NCBI GenBank assembly: GCA_964625865.1 | Contig: CAZVEV010000071.1 | Coordinates: 1 to 22,280, forward strand | Direction: 5' to 3' | DNA from: CAZVEV01 sp964625865 | GTDB taxonomy: Bacteria; Planctomycetota; Phycisphaerae; SM23-33 | DNA length: 22,280 nt | Shown here: piece by piece, positions 1 to 7,674 of the stretch | How the letters are laid out: each line of letters begins with the position of its first letter | Numbering within the stretch: the first letter of the stretch is position 1 | Made by a program: the position numbers and the translations under genes | The notes under the pieces: generated by a model | What the model was told of the DNA's origin: nothing | The model's database searches: none | Seen by the model: only the letters and a program-made list of their open reading frames with translations

Positions 1-936
1 CCCACGGCCCCGCCCGCCGCAAAAAGACGCCTTTTCCGCACGGGCACTACCTATGACGGCGGCGGGACTTCGGCAGGAGTGAATATCTACATCGATGGTG
101 CGGCTCAAACGGTTACGACTCCGAGCGGAACGCTGACCGACGTTGGCTCGACCCCGACGTCATTCAATATTGGCGATCAGGGCGAAAGTGTCCGAAGAAC
201 ACTTAGCTTCGGCGGCCAGATTGACGATCTGGCGATCTGGAACCAAGAGCTTTCGGCACAGCGCGTTGAGGACATATTCAACGGCGCTACCGTAGCCGAC
301 CCGCCGCACAACGGGATTGCCTTTATCGACATCAATGCCGCCAAGGGCGTCCCATCCATACCGGACAGCGTCAACGGCAATTATTGGAACTCGACGAACA
401 CGGAAACAGATACGGTCGCCTTGGTGGACACCTCGAACGTCGCCACCGGCTGGACGCTTGATACGCAACGGTTGGCTGGCGCTGGTGGCTCGGGATTATC
501 GGGTGCCTTGAACAACACGAATGCTCCAGCCTCACCGTATGACGTCCCGAAAGCCTATGCCGACTCCTGGTGGGACAGCGGCCTGGGCGGGTCCAAGGGC
601 GAATTCAGCTTCTCCGGACTCGTCAGTTCCTTGCAGTACGAGTTGAAGCTCTTCGGCGACCGCAACGGGACCGGCGTAGATGGGACAATCGCGTTCACCG
701 CCGGCACGGCGGACGGAGGGCCCACGTTTACCATAGAGCCCGGTATCATGCTGACGCTTACCGCCACACCGAATGCCTCTGGCGTGATCACGTTCACGCT
801 GGACCGCGGCCCGGTCGACGCCGGCACGGCGGACATCAACCTGATGAGCATCCGGGAGATCCCCGAACCGGCCACGGTGGCGCTGCTTTGCGCGGGCGCC
901 ATCGGCGTGATGCGTCGCCGCAGGCGCCGGGCGTGA
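1..936 (+). CDS. LamG-like domain PEP-CTERM surface protein, 5'-truncated
   Basis: The frame is open from the first base, so the gene starts outside the window; 311 codons are visible. The first third ends like a LamG/concanavalin-type jelly-roll: TYDGGGTSAGVNIYIDG, then a late strand around IDDLAIWNQELS and an FNGA end. A second beta-rich region follows (about 105-285). The C-terminus is a textbook PEP-CTERM sorting signal: PEP motif, hydrophobic helix ATVALLCAGAIGVM, then an arginine run. In this family the tail is recognised by an exosortase, which places the protein in the envelope; no exosortase is in the window. The first about 20 codons do not look like LamG sequence before TYDGG, so a frameshift or poor assembly at the contig edge is possible. 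Ligand unknown. Confidence 0.85.
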   Translation, partial: PTAPPAAKRRLFRTGTTYDGGGTSAGVNIYIDGAAQTVTTPSGTLTDVGSTPTSFNIGDQGESVRRTLSFGGQIDDLAIWNQELSAQRVEDIFNGATVADPPHNGIAFIDINAAKGVPSIPDSVNGNYWNSTNTETDTVALVDTSNVATGWTLDTQRLAGAGGSGLSGALNNTNAPASPYDVPKAYADSWWDSGLGGSKGEFSFSGLVSSLQYELKLFGDRNGTGVDGTIAFTAGTADGGPTFTIEPGIMLTLTATPNASGVITFTLDRGPVDAGTADINLMSIREIPEPATVALLCAGAIGVMRRRRRRA

Positions 937-965
937 GGCGATCTGCCCCGTAAGCGCATAACAAA

Positions 966-991
966 CGCCCCGCGGTTATCCCCGCGGGGCG
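966..991 (-). terminator. GC-rich hairpin terminator between convergent genes
   Basis: A perfect 10-bp stem (966-975 with 982-991) encloses a 6-nt loop. It lies between the stops of the convergent genes at 936 and 1010. Read on the minus strand it is followed by a T-rich stretch (TTTGTTAT), which favours termination of the oxidoreductase operon. It may also stop the plus-strand gene. Confidence 0.7.
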
Positions 992-1009
992 CTGTCATGC
1001 GCTGTCGAC

Positions 1010-2275
1010 TCACGCACTCGCCCAGTCGCGCGATTCGCGGGCGCGGAGGGCGTTGGCGGCTGCGTCGCCGGGGAACGACTCGGTCTTGGGGTCCCACTCG
1101 AGCTTGCGGCCGAGCCAGATCGAGATGTTCGCGATGTGCATCACCGTGCTGAGACGCTGGATGCTCTCGGCCGTGTAGGTCGTCGGCTTTCGGGACTTGA
1201 TGCAGTCCAGGAAGTTGCGGTGCTCTCCGGCCGGGCGGGGCCACATCTTCGTCGTCTTCGGGTCGTACGTCTTGCGGAGAATGGCGTCCTCCGACGCCTG
1301 GAGTCGCCCGCGCCAGCCGTTGTTGCCCACCCAGCCCTTGTCGCCCTCGAAACGGATCGCCACCCCGCCGGACTCCACGTGCATCCTCACGCCGTTGGCG
1401 TAGCGGTACTGGATCTTGTACGTCACGGGCATGGTGGTCATGGAGTTGGGCGGCACCTTGCCTTCGCCCTCGACCTCGACGGGGCCCGAGTCTTCGGCGA
1501 ACACGCCGATCTGCGCCGTGTCCAGCAGGTGGGCGCCCCAGTCAGCCAGCTTGCCGCCCGAGTAGTCTCGGATGTTCCGCCACTGCTGCGGGCCCGTGCG
1601 GGACGGGGTGTACGGTGACAGCGGCGCCGGGCCCGTCCACAGGTTCCAGTTCAGGTCCGTGGGCACGGGAGCGGGCTTCTCGAGGGGAAACACCTTCCCG
1701 CCGGGCAGCTTGACTCGGATCGTGTGGAGTTTGCCGATCCCGCCGTTGCGGACGATCTCGGCCATCTTGTGATAGTGGATGATCGACCGGTCCTCGAGGC
1801 CCGTCTGGAAGACGGCCTTGTGGCGGGCCACCGTCTCGACCAGCGTGCGGCCCTCGGCGATGGTTAGCGTGGGCTTCTCGCACATCACGTCCTTGCCCGC
1901 CGCCAGGCCCATCAGGCTCATCGGCACGTGCCAGTGGTCCGGCGTGGAGATCACCACCGCGTCGATGCTCTTGTCGGCCAGCACGTCGCGGAAGTCGGTG
2001 TATTGCTTGGTCCCGGTCGTGCCGTACTTCTTGTCGATCGTCGCCGCGGCGCGTTTGGTACGACTGGCGAACGTGTCGCAGACGGCCACCGCGCGACAGT
2101 CCTTCTGGTACAGGAACGTCTTGAGGTTGTACCCGTGCCCGTGCCCGCCCACGCCGATAAAGCCCAGCGTGATCTTCTCCGACGGTGCATCCCGACCAAG
2201 CAGTCGAGAGGGAACGAAGTACGGCACGGCCGCAGCGGCGGCCAATCCAAAGCTCTGGCGTCGAGTAATATCCAT
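1010..2275 (-). CDS. Tat-exported Gfo/Idh/MocA family oxidoreductase
   Basis: Predicted NAD(P)-dependent dehydrogenase, 421 aa, of the glucose-fructose oxidoreductase/inositol dehydrogenase family; the substrate is usually a sugar or cyclitol but cannot be named here. The N-terminus TRRQSFGLAAAAAVPYF is a twin-arginine signal, so the enzyme is probably exported folded with its cofactor, as in many planctomycete paralogues. The Rossmann motif GFIGVGGHG is at about 38-46, the family EKP motif at 133-135, and the DWGAHLLD motif of the C-terminal domain at about 245-252. The start at 2275 is chosen because AAGGAG (2285-2290) lies 9 nt upstream and the signal peptide begins there; upstream in-frame codons overlap the neighbouring gene. 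It follows the UroD-like gene by 29 nt, suggesting one transcript. Confidence 0.9.
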   Translation of the reverse strand: MDITRRQSFGLAAAAAVPYFVPSRLLGRDAPSEKITLGFIGVGGHGHGYNLKTFLYQKDCRAVAVCDTFASRTKRAAATIDKKYGTTGTKQYTDFRDVLADKSIDAVVISTPDHWHVPMSLMGLAAGKDVMCEKPTLTIAEGRTLVETVARHKAVFQTGLEDRSIIHYHKMAEIVRNGGIGKLHTIRVKLPGGKVFPLEKPAPVPTDLNWNLWTGPAPLSPYTPSRTGPQQWRNIRDYSGGKLADWGAHLLDTAQIGVFAEDSGPVEVEGEGKVPPNSMTTMPVTYKIQYRYANGVRMHVESGGVAIRFEGDKGWVGNNGWRGRLQASEDAILRKTYDPKTTKMWPRPAGEHRNFLDCIKSRKPTTYTAESIQRLSTVMHIANISIWLGRKLEWDPKTESFPGDAAANALRARESRDWASA

Positions 2276-2304
2276 TGCGGCTAACTCCTTCTTTCGGCAA
2301 TCAG

Positions 2305-3396
2305 TTACCTGTACGTTCGGCAGGCGTCGACATACGCCTCGATGTTCTCCCAGGGCACTTCCGGTTCCAGCATGTGCGTGGGGCAGCACAGCAGGCCGCC
2401 GTTTTCGCCGGCGGCATCCAGGTTTCGCCTGACGGTGTCGCGGACGTCCCGCGGCGTACCGAACGGCATCGTCGTCTGCGTGCCCAGCGAACCATTAAAC
2501 GACAGTGCGTCCCCAAAGTGCGCGAAAATCTCCATCACGTCCATGCATTCGGACTGGACGGGATTCAGCACGTCGATGCCCGCGGCGATCAGGTCGGGTA
2601 TCAGTTCCGTCACGTGCCCGCACGAGTGGTACTGGATGATCACGTCGGGCTTGACCGCCCGCGCCGCGTCGATGACCCGCTTGAGGCGAGGGGCCAGCCA
2701 CGTCGTGTACATGTCCCGCGACATCATGATCGAGTCCTGCATCCCGATGTCGTCGCCGAGGGCGATGATGTCGGCCCCCGCGGCGGCGTACTTGCGGGCC
2801 CTGAAGCACGCCAGGTCCGTTATTTTGTCCAGCAGGAAGACGGCCCTGTCGTCGTCCAGGGCCATCTCGGTCATCAGGATGTCCATCCGTCGCAGGTACC
2901 AGGCGGTCTCCCAGACGGTGCACTCCATCCAGATCTGGGCGGCGAGGCCCTTGGCGTGGATCGCGGCGATCTCCGAATCGAGGAAGGACCAGTCGGCCCG
3001 CTCGAAGTCCGGCCACGGATACGCCTGGAGCTGCTCGAGGCTGTCGAGGCGCTCCAGCGGATGTCGCATCTGCGTCATGTGATGGGCCGCCGCGCTGCCG
3101 GGCTCGTGGGCGATGCCCCAGATGTCCATGCGGGCGCCGTCGGCGATCGGCGGGTCGTAGTACAGGTCGACATCCCACGTGCGCTGCGGCACGAAGCCGT
3201 CGATCTCCGCGATCCACGGGAACCCCGGATCGGTAATCACCTGCATGGGGAACTCGAAGACGTCGGCGTACTCGCCCTGATCGGGATACTTGCGACGGAA
3301 CGTCTCTTCGAGTTCGGGGCACAGGTGGAAATGCACGGGGGCGTATTCGAAGCCCGTTCGTCGATACAGGCTCAACAGGTTCTCGCGTGGCGTCAT
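2305..3396 (-). CDS. UroD-like methyltransferase with zinc HxC...C motif
   Basis: Cytosolic 363-aa TIM-barrel protein of the uroporphyrinogen decarboxylase superfamily. It is probably not HemE. It carries HSCGH at 257-261 and CC at 337-338, so His257, Cys259 and Cys337/338 match in order and spacing the zinc ligands known from the methylcobalamin:thiol methyltransferases MtaA/MtbA. Other family-like segments are GSLGTQTTMPFGTP (about 302-315) and GADIIALGDDIG. The likely chemistry is therefore methyl transfer from a corrinoid or other carrier; substrate unknown, and no corrinoid protein is present in the window. The start at 3396 has an AAGGA site 8 nt upstream. It is the first gene of a minus-strand pair with the Gfo/Idh oxidoreductase, so the two may act on one substrate (inference). 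Confidence 0.82.
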   Translation of the reverse strand: MTPRENLLSLYRRTGFEYAPVHFHLCPELEETFRRKYPDQGEYADVFEFPMQVITDPGFPWIAEIDGFVPQRTWDVDLYYDPPIADGARMDIWGIAHEPGSAAAHHMTQMRHPLERLDSLEQLQAYPWPDFERADWSFLDSEIAAIHAKGLAAQIWMECTVWETAWYLRRMDILMTEMALDDDRAVFLLDKITDLACFRARKYAAAGADIIALGDDIGMQDSIMMSRDMYTTWLAPRLKRVIDAARAVKPDVIIQYHSCGHVTELIPDLIAAGIDVLNPVQSECMDVMEIFAHFGDALSFNGSLGTQTTMPFGTPRDVRDTVRRNLDAAGENGGLLCCPTHMLEPEVPWENIEAYVDACRTYR

Positions 3397-3420
3397 GGTG
3401 TCTGTTCCTTGCGCCGGACG

Positions 3421-3426
3421 ATTATA
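3421..3426 (-). promoter_or_regulatory. Minus-strand -10 box for the UroD-like/oxidoreductase operon
   Basis: On the minus strand this is a perfect TATAAT hexamer. It would place transcription start near 3414, about 18 nt before the start codon at 3396. No good -35 box is visible at 16-18 nt, so recognition may depend on an activator or the match may be fortuitous. Confidence 0.45.
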
Positions 3427-3467
3427 CACCACGGGGGACGCTCGCGTATACGGGCGCAAACGGAGAC

Positions 3468-3492
3468 GACTGGATCGCTGAAGCGACCAGTC
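3468..3492. repeat. CTGAAG-core imperfect hairpin, copy A
   Basis: Imperfect palindrome: 6-bp outer stem (GACTGG with CCAGTC), a one-base bulge (A3474) and an inner TCG/CGA stem around CTGAAG. Two related hairpins lie at 13971-13992 and 14044-14068. The copy at 14044, read on the other strand, has its extra base in the same position. This looks like a REP-type dispersed element in the divergent promoter region. Confidence 0.6.
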
Positions 3493-3494
3493 CG

Positions 3495-3523
3495 TTGTGT
3501 GCATCGCGCCGAGTGCGTACGAT
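3495..3523 (+). promoter_or_regulatory. Possible promoter of the MBL-fold gene
   Basis: TTGTGT (3495-3500), a 17-nt spacer and TACGAT (3518-3523) give a weak sigma70-like promoter. Transcription would start near 3530, just before the AAAGGA site at 3532-3537. The match is modest. The -35 box directly abuts the hairpin repeat. Confidence 0.3.
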
Positions 3524-3543
3524 GTGGGGCGAAAGGACACCCA

Positions 3544-4323
3544 ATGAGCGAATCGACAGACGACCAGGGCGCCACCCCGACGATCGAGACCGTCACTGAC
3601 GGCTTCTGGGTGCGTCAGGAGGTCGACAACGTCGCGTGGATCGACATGGGCGGCTTTGCGATTGTCATCGACACGCTCGAGCACACGCACAAGGAGGCCG
3701 CCGTCTTCGACGCCATCGCGTCGACACTCGGGGACGTGCCGATCCGCTACGTGCTGAACACCCACACACACTACGATCACGTGGGCCTGAACCCCGCCTT
3801 CCAGCGCCGCTGCGGATGCGAGATCATCAATCAGCAGACGACGCCCCTCGGGCCCGAGGGACGGTGGTTCGAGGGCACGCGGCGCCGCGCGCTGATGCGG
3901 CCGATGGGCGGCTGTCACACCGCCGAGGACTGCATCATCCACCTGCCCGACGACGACGTGCTGTTCACCGGCGACCTGTTCGGCTGGGGGCTGATCCCGC
4001 TGATCGGCCACCTCGACAACGACAGCGCCCGTCGCCTGATAGCCGCCGTCGAGCGCCTGATCGCCTACGAGGCGGCCACCGTCGTACCCGGTCACGGTCC
4101 CCTGTGCACCACCGATACGCTGCGCCGATGGATCGAGTACTTCGGCTGGCTGATCGCCGAGGTCGCCGCCGCCTGCGACGAAGGCCTGGACGACCGCCAG
4201 ATCGCAGACCGCCTCGCGGCCCCTGCCGACATGCACACGTGGTGGCGCTTCGAACTGTGGAAACACGAAGACAGCCTGGGCAAGGTCGTCACGTCCGTAC
4301 GAAATGGGTGGCTGACGAGCTGA
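3544..4323 (+). CDS. Metallo-beta-lactamase-fold metal-dependent hydrolase
   Basis: 259-aa protein without signal peptide, so probably cytosolic. The complete dinuclear metal site of the MBL fold is visible: HTHYDH at 74-79, His125 in GGCHTAED, Asp144 in FTGDLF and His184 in VPGHG. The fold hydrolyses thioesters, lactones, phosphodiesters and other esters, so the substrate cannot be called; SoxH/quinoprotein-relay-type relatives have a similar layout. The ATG at 3544 is chosen for the AAAGGA ribosome site 6 nt upstream; the open frame runs further upstream but through the divergent gene. It is transcribed away from the UroD-like/oxidoreductase pair, with 147 nt between starts, so coregulation is possible but unproven. 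Confidence 0.88.
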   Translation: MSESTDDQGATPTIETVTDGFWVRQEVDNVAWIDMGGFAIVIDTLEHTHKEAAVFDAIASTLGDVPIRYVLNTHTHYDHVGLNPAFQRRCGCEIINQQTTPLGPEGRWFEGTRRRALMRPMGGCHTAEDCIIHLPDDDVLFTGDLFGWGLIPLIGHLDNDSARRLIAAVERLIAYEAATVVPGHGPLCTTDTLRRWIEYFGWLIAEVAAACDEGLDDRQIADRLAAPADMHTWWRFELWKHEDSLGKVVTSVRNGWLTS

Positions 4324-4370
4324 CGCACGCGCGCGAGCAGTTTCTCTGTAACCTTGTTCCGTGGGGCCGG

Positions 4371-4376
4371 TATAGT
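4371..4376 (+). promoter_or_regulatory. Possible -10 box upstream of the EF-hand gene
   Basis: TATAGT matches the -10 consensus at five of six positions in the 145-nt gap before the EF-hand gene. No convincing -35 box lies at the usual distance; a TTGTTC at 4354-4359 is too close. A transcript from here would have a leader of about 85 nt. A small CCCT/AGGG hairpin near 4450-4460 overlaps the AGGGGA ribosome site. Confidence 0.3.
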
Positions 4377-4468
4377 ATCACGGTGAGGTCGGTGTGCGGC
4401 CTTTCTCGCCCGACGGGCGGTCCGGCGGGTGTATATCCAATCGTCTAGCCCTTGTTAGGGGATAAGAG

Positions 4469-5713
4469 ATGAAGCACTGTCTGCTGATCGTCGCGGTAGT
4501 TCTCGTCACCGTTGGGCCCGCGCTGGCCCAGGAGAAACCCGCCGCCAAGCCCGCTGCGGCGCCCGAAGTCATGCGAAACGCCGTAGACCCCTACGTCCCC
4601 GCCGTCGAGCGTGCGCGATTCTTCATGGCCGCGGGAAAGGACAACGAACTGACGGCCGAGGAGTTCGCCGCCGACCGCAAGCGGAAGAATCCCTTCGTCC
4701 GCAAGTTCGACCACTGGGCCATGATGATCCGGTTCGACAAGAACCGCAACAAGACGATCGACTGGTTCGAGGCCGACATGTACCGGCGCCAGGTCCGCAA
4801 GGAGATCCTCGAGGTCTTCGACATCACGAAGGACAAGAAGCTCCGCGGCGGAGAACGGGCCAAGGCCAACGCGGCCCTGGCGACCGAGAAGTTCCTCGCC
4901 GGGCGGCTTCGTCACGGCGAGCCGAGGCCGGCGTTTGCGGGCAGCTACCACAAGAAGATGCTCGAGCGTCACGACACGGACAAGGACGGGCAGATCTCCG
5001 ACGAGGAGCGCCGCGCCGCCTTTGCCGCCATGCGCGAGCGCGGGCGCCAGCACATGCTCGAACGGTATGACAAGGACCAGGACGGCGAGTTGAGCGCCGA
5101 GGAACGCGCCGCGATGCGCGCCGACCGCGCGGGGCCGTGGAAGGCCAAGATCCGCGAGTGGCAACTGCGCGACTACGACCACGACGGCGACGGCGAGTTG
5201 GACGAGGAGGAGACCGCCGAACTCAAAGTCGCCGAGGAGAAGTTCAAGGCCACCATGAAGGACGTCGGCAGGATGTTTGAGCTGCGCCTGACGGACCTCG
5301 ACGGGGACGGCGAGGTGACGGCTGAGGAACGCGCGAAGGTCCGCGATCAGTGGAGGGGCATGATGTTCAAGGGCCTGGCGCGGGTCACCAAGTACGCGGA
5401 CCTCGACGGGGACGGAACGGCCAGTCCGGATGAGTGGATCGCGTTTCGCGAGCGGGCCAGCGTCAAGGTGATGAACTGGATGGAGGCGTACGGCCTGAAG
5501 TACGACAAGGACGACAACGGGCGCCTGGACTCCGACGAACGCGATGCGCTGATGAAGGGCATGCGCGACAACGCCGAGGCCCGCCTGAACAAGTACGACG
5601 CCGATAAGAACGGGCTGCTCACTCCCGACGAGACCCTGGACATGGCCGAAGGCTTTCTGCAGGAAGTCGGCCTGGACCCCAGGGATCGCGACAAGGACAG
5701 AGAGCGGGACTGA
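4469..5713 (+). CDS. Secreted multi-EF-hand calcium-binding protein
   Basis: 414-aa protein with a Sec signal peptide (hydrophobic LLIVAVVLVTVG, cleavage after ALA at 20). Twelve-residue EF-hand loops are visible at about 90-101, 118-129, 169-180, 201-212, 237-248, 276-287, 311-322, 346-357 and 377-388. The first two are poorer: the first has the D/N/N/E pattern without glycine at position 6, and the second has lost several ligands. The other seven keep acidic or Asn residues at positions 1, 3 and 5, glycine at 6 and Glu at 12. A degenerate tenth loop may lie at about 54-65. Helices between loops are rich in Lys, Arg and Glu. Extracytoplasmic calcium binding or calcium-dependent scaffolding is likely; no catalytic domain is seen. 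The start has an AGGGGA site 6-7 nt upstream and a strong hairpin follows the stop, so it is probably monocistronic. Confidence 0.88.
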   Translation: MKHCLLIVAVVLVTVGPALAQEKPAAKPAAAPEVMRNAVDPYVPAVERARFFMAAGKDNELTAEEFAADRKRKNPFVRKFDHWAMMIRFDKNRNKTIDWFEADMYRRQVRKEILEVFDITKDKKLRGGERAKANAALATEKFLAGRLRHGEPRPAFAGSYHKKMLERHDTDKDGQISDEERRAAFAAMRERGRQHMLERYDKDQDGELSAEERAAMRADRAGPWKAKIREWQLRDYDHDGDGELDEEETAELKVAEEKFKATMKDVGRMFELRLTDLDGDGEVTAEERAKVRDQWRGMMFKGLARVTKYADLDGDGTASPDEWIAFRERASVKVMNWMEAYGLKYDKDDNGRLDSDERDALMKGMRDNAEARLNKYDADKNGLLTPDETLDMAEGFLQEVGLDPRDRDKDRERD

Positions 5714-5736
5714 CCCCAGCCCGTGACGTGCATAGA

Positions 5737-5770
5737 GCGGGGCGGCGATGGCACTCCCTCGCCGCCCCGC
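5737..5770 (+). terminator. Terminator of the EF-hand gene
   Basis: A perfect 12-bp GC-rich stem (5737-5748 with 5759-5770) with a 10-nt loop begins 23 nt after the EF-hand stop codon. It is followed by GTTGTT rather than a long T run. Position and stem strength support an intrinsic terminator. Confidence 0.72.
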
Positions 5771-6022
5771 GTTGTTGCAGGTAGAGCCGTTGCACCCGCC
5801 CCGCCTGTCAGCCATGCCCGGCCGGACCCCTCAGGACGCCCAGAGAGGCGGCCTGAGCGACGATCTCCCGGCCGACGCCCCGGAGGTCGTTTTCGCACGC
5901 CGAGGGCGGCCAGGGGGCGTGGCACGCCTTGGCCGGGGTGCTGGCCCGCACGCCCGTCTGCTTCCTGTCACCGGCAGGCAATCTGGACGCTCTACGTGCT
6001 TCCATCCCAACCCGATGTGAGC
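5771..6022. other. Noncoding stretch with no supported gene
   Basis: This stretch holds several short overlapping open frames on both strands. None has a ribosome site, a recognisable domain or a clear advantage over its shadow frames. The one structured element seen is the hairpin at 5908-5934. It may contain the distal promoter region of the gene starting at 6073. Confidence 0.5.
5908..5934. repeat. Intergenic hairpin
   Basis: An inner palindrome (GGCGTG, one base, CACGCC) is enclosed by GGCCA/TGGCC arms with a small asymmetric internal loop. It is isolated from both genes. It could be a REP-like element; no second copy is seen in the window. Confidence 0.35.
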
Positions 6023-6042
6023 GATAATCCCTGCATCAGGGA
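6023..6042 (+). promoter_or_regulatory. Possible -10 box and start-site palindrome
   Basis: GATAAT (6023-6028) matches the -10 consensus at five of six positions. It is followed at once by the inverted repeat TCCCTG-CAT-CAGGGA (6028-6042), which would cover the transcription start near 6035. The -35 region (6000-6005) is poor. A repressor operator over the start site is one reading. Confidence 0.35.
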
Positions 6043-6072
6043 CGCCCTTTGCCGGCAACACCGGGAGACAGC

Positions 6073-7659
6073 ATGACCCGCACGATTGATCGCCGCACTG
6101 CACTGCTCGCCACGTTCGCCTTCTGCCTGGCAACCGGCGCCACCATCGCGGCCGAGCCGGGCAAGAAGCCCGTCATTACGATCAGCCGCAAAACGACCCA
6201 CCTGACGGCCCCGCTCCGCAAGGACGGCCGCGTAGACTACCTCGCCGCCCTCAACGCCCGCTACGGCAAAGGTGTGACTCCCCAGACCAACGCCGTCGTC
6301 GGAATCATCGAAGCTCTCGGGCCCGACGGGCTGGACGAGAAGACCCGCCCCGCCCTGCTGAAAGCCCTGGGTGTGACATTACCGGCGGGAAAGGAGTTCC
6401 CGGAGTACCCTGACATCCCGCTTGCGGCATGTGACACGCCGTGGGAGAACACAGACCACCCGGCACTGGCCAAGTGGCTGGAAGCGAACGCGACGCGCGT
6501 TGATCTCCTGGTCAAGGCGGCGCGGCGGCGTCGGTGTTACGTGCCCTGCGTCCCTTCGGAAGGTGACGCGGCCCTGTGGAACGCCGTGGCCAACAGGATG
6601 AACTTGCTCATCATGATTGGACAGAAGTTGACAGCAGCTCAGGCGATGCAGCACGTGGGTCGAGGGCGAACGGACGCCGCCCTGGCCAACGTCGAGACTG
6701 CCCTGCGCATTGCAGCGCACCAACAGCGACGTCCCTTGCTGATTGACCGATTAGTGGGAGCGGCAACAACGGGTCTGGCGGCGGCGGCGGCCACTGAGCT
6801 TGCACGCTCGGCACCGCTCTCGGCAGCCCAGGCACGCCGGCTCCTGGGCACGATGGGGCAACTGCCCGCTCCGCTTTCGCTCGCGGAGGTCGTAGACGTG
6901 GGCGAACGGTACTTCAGTCTGGACTACACGCGAGCGCTGGCCGACGGACGTGTTCGCGATGCTAACATCGAGTGGCTGGGCAACATAGCGAAGCCCTCGG
7001 TCGAGGACGGCCCTGCCGCGGCCGAAGAGAAGGCGTGGATATCTTTCGTCGTCTCGGTGCTCAAATCCCGCAAGCACATGCATGCAGTTGACTGGAACGC
7101 CATGTTGAAGCGGTGCAACGCGCAGCACGATCAGTTGGTCAAGGCTCTGCGCCTTGCGACCTTCGCCGCGCGCAAGGAAGCCTTCAGGCCGTATGACGCC
7201 CGCCGGAAACTCGGCATCAGGCAGGCGCGGGCTGTCTGGGTGAAGTGGGGCAAGCCGGATTCACCCGGAAAGGCGCCCCCCTCCGCTATCAGCGCCGCGT
7301 GGCTCGCCGGCGCCATCGATACGCTGTACGCCTGGATGTCGCTCACACGGGTCCTGGAATCCATCGACCTGATGTCGTCCAAGCAGGAGTTGGGCAGACT
7401 CACCGTCGCCTTGGCGGGCTATCGTGCGGAGCATGGAGCGTACCCGCGGAAACTGTCGGGCCTGGCCCCGGGATGGCTTAAGACCTTGCCGAAGGACGTC
7501 TGCAGCGGAAAGGACTTCGTGTACAAGCGCGACGGTAAGGGGTATGTGCTCTACAGCGTCGGGCGGAACATGCGTGACGACGGCGGACGGAATCAACCCG
7601 GCGATCCCATGCCCGATGAGGGCCCCGACGACATCGTCGTCCGGATCGAAGCGAAGTAG
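6073..7659 (+). CDS. Exported protein of unknown function with pseudopilin-like C-terminus
   Basis: 528 aa. The N-terminus has a Sec-type signal (RTIDRR, hydrophobic TALLATFAFCLATGATIA, cleavage near 26-27). The middle is helical and Ala/Leu/Arg-rich with no domain I recognise. The last about 95 residues resemble the C-terminal half of type II secretion G-like proteins: an ALAGYRAEHGAYPRKLSGLAP helix-turn segment, then LPKDVCSGKDFVYKRDGKGY, VLYSVG and DDGG. The same tail occurs on many planctomycete exported proteins, but no N-terminal pilin methylation helix is present, so it is not a pilin. The ATG at 6073 is chosen for GGGAGA 4-5 nt upstream and because the signal peptide starts there. The next gene begins 15 nt after its stop, so the two are probably cotranscribed. 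Confidence 0.75.
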   Translation: MTRTIDRRTALLATFAFCLATGATIAAEPGKKPVITISRKTTHLTAPLRKDGRVDYLAALNARYGKGVTPQTNAVVGIIEALGPDGLDEKTRPALLKALGVTLPAGKEFPEYPDIPLAACDTPWENTDHPALAKWLEANATRVDLLVKAARRRRCYVPCVPSEGDAALWNAVANRMNLLIMIGQKLTAAQAMQHVGRGRTDAALANVETALRIAAHQQRRPLLIDRLVGAATTGLAAAAATELARSAPLSAAQARRLLGTMGQLPAPLSLAEVVDVGERYFSLDYTRALADGRVRDANIEWLGNIAKPSVEDGPAAAEEKAWISFVVSVLKSRKHMHAVDWNAMLKRCNAQHDQLVKALRLATFAARKEAFRPYDARRKLGIRQARAVWVKWGKPDSPGKAPPSAISAAWLAGAIDTLYAWMSLTRVLESIDLMSSKQELGRLTVALAGYRAEHGAYPRKLSGLAPGWLKTLPKDVCSGKDFVYKRDGKGYVLYSVGRNMRDDGGRNQPGDPMPDEGPDDIVVRIEAK

Positions 7660-7674
7660 GGATTGGAGTCAATC

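Noticed and set aside
2305..3396. HemE (uroporphyrinogen decarboxylase of heme synthesis), which would pair with hemL
   Set aside because: The HxC...C zinc motif and divergent N-terminus fit the methyltransferase branch rather than HemE.
4445..5815. Long minus-strand open frame (456 codons) opposite the EF-hand gene
   Set aside because: It is the antisense shadow of a GC-rich gene; it lacks domains, while the plus strand has nine EF-hand-type loops and a signal peptide.
5723..6076. Small open frames between the EF-hand gene and the next gene
   Set aside because: They overlap the terminator hairpin, have no ribosome site and show no recognisable sequence.
6073..7659. Type IV pilin or pseudopilin
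   Set aside because: Only the C-terminal pattern is similar; the N-terminus is a cleavable signal without the pilin methylation helix.
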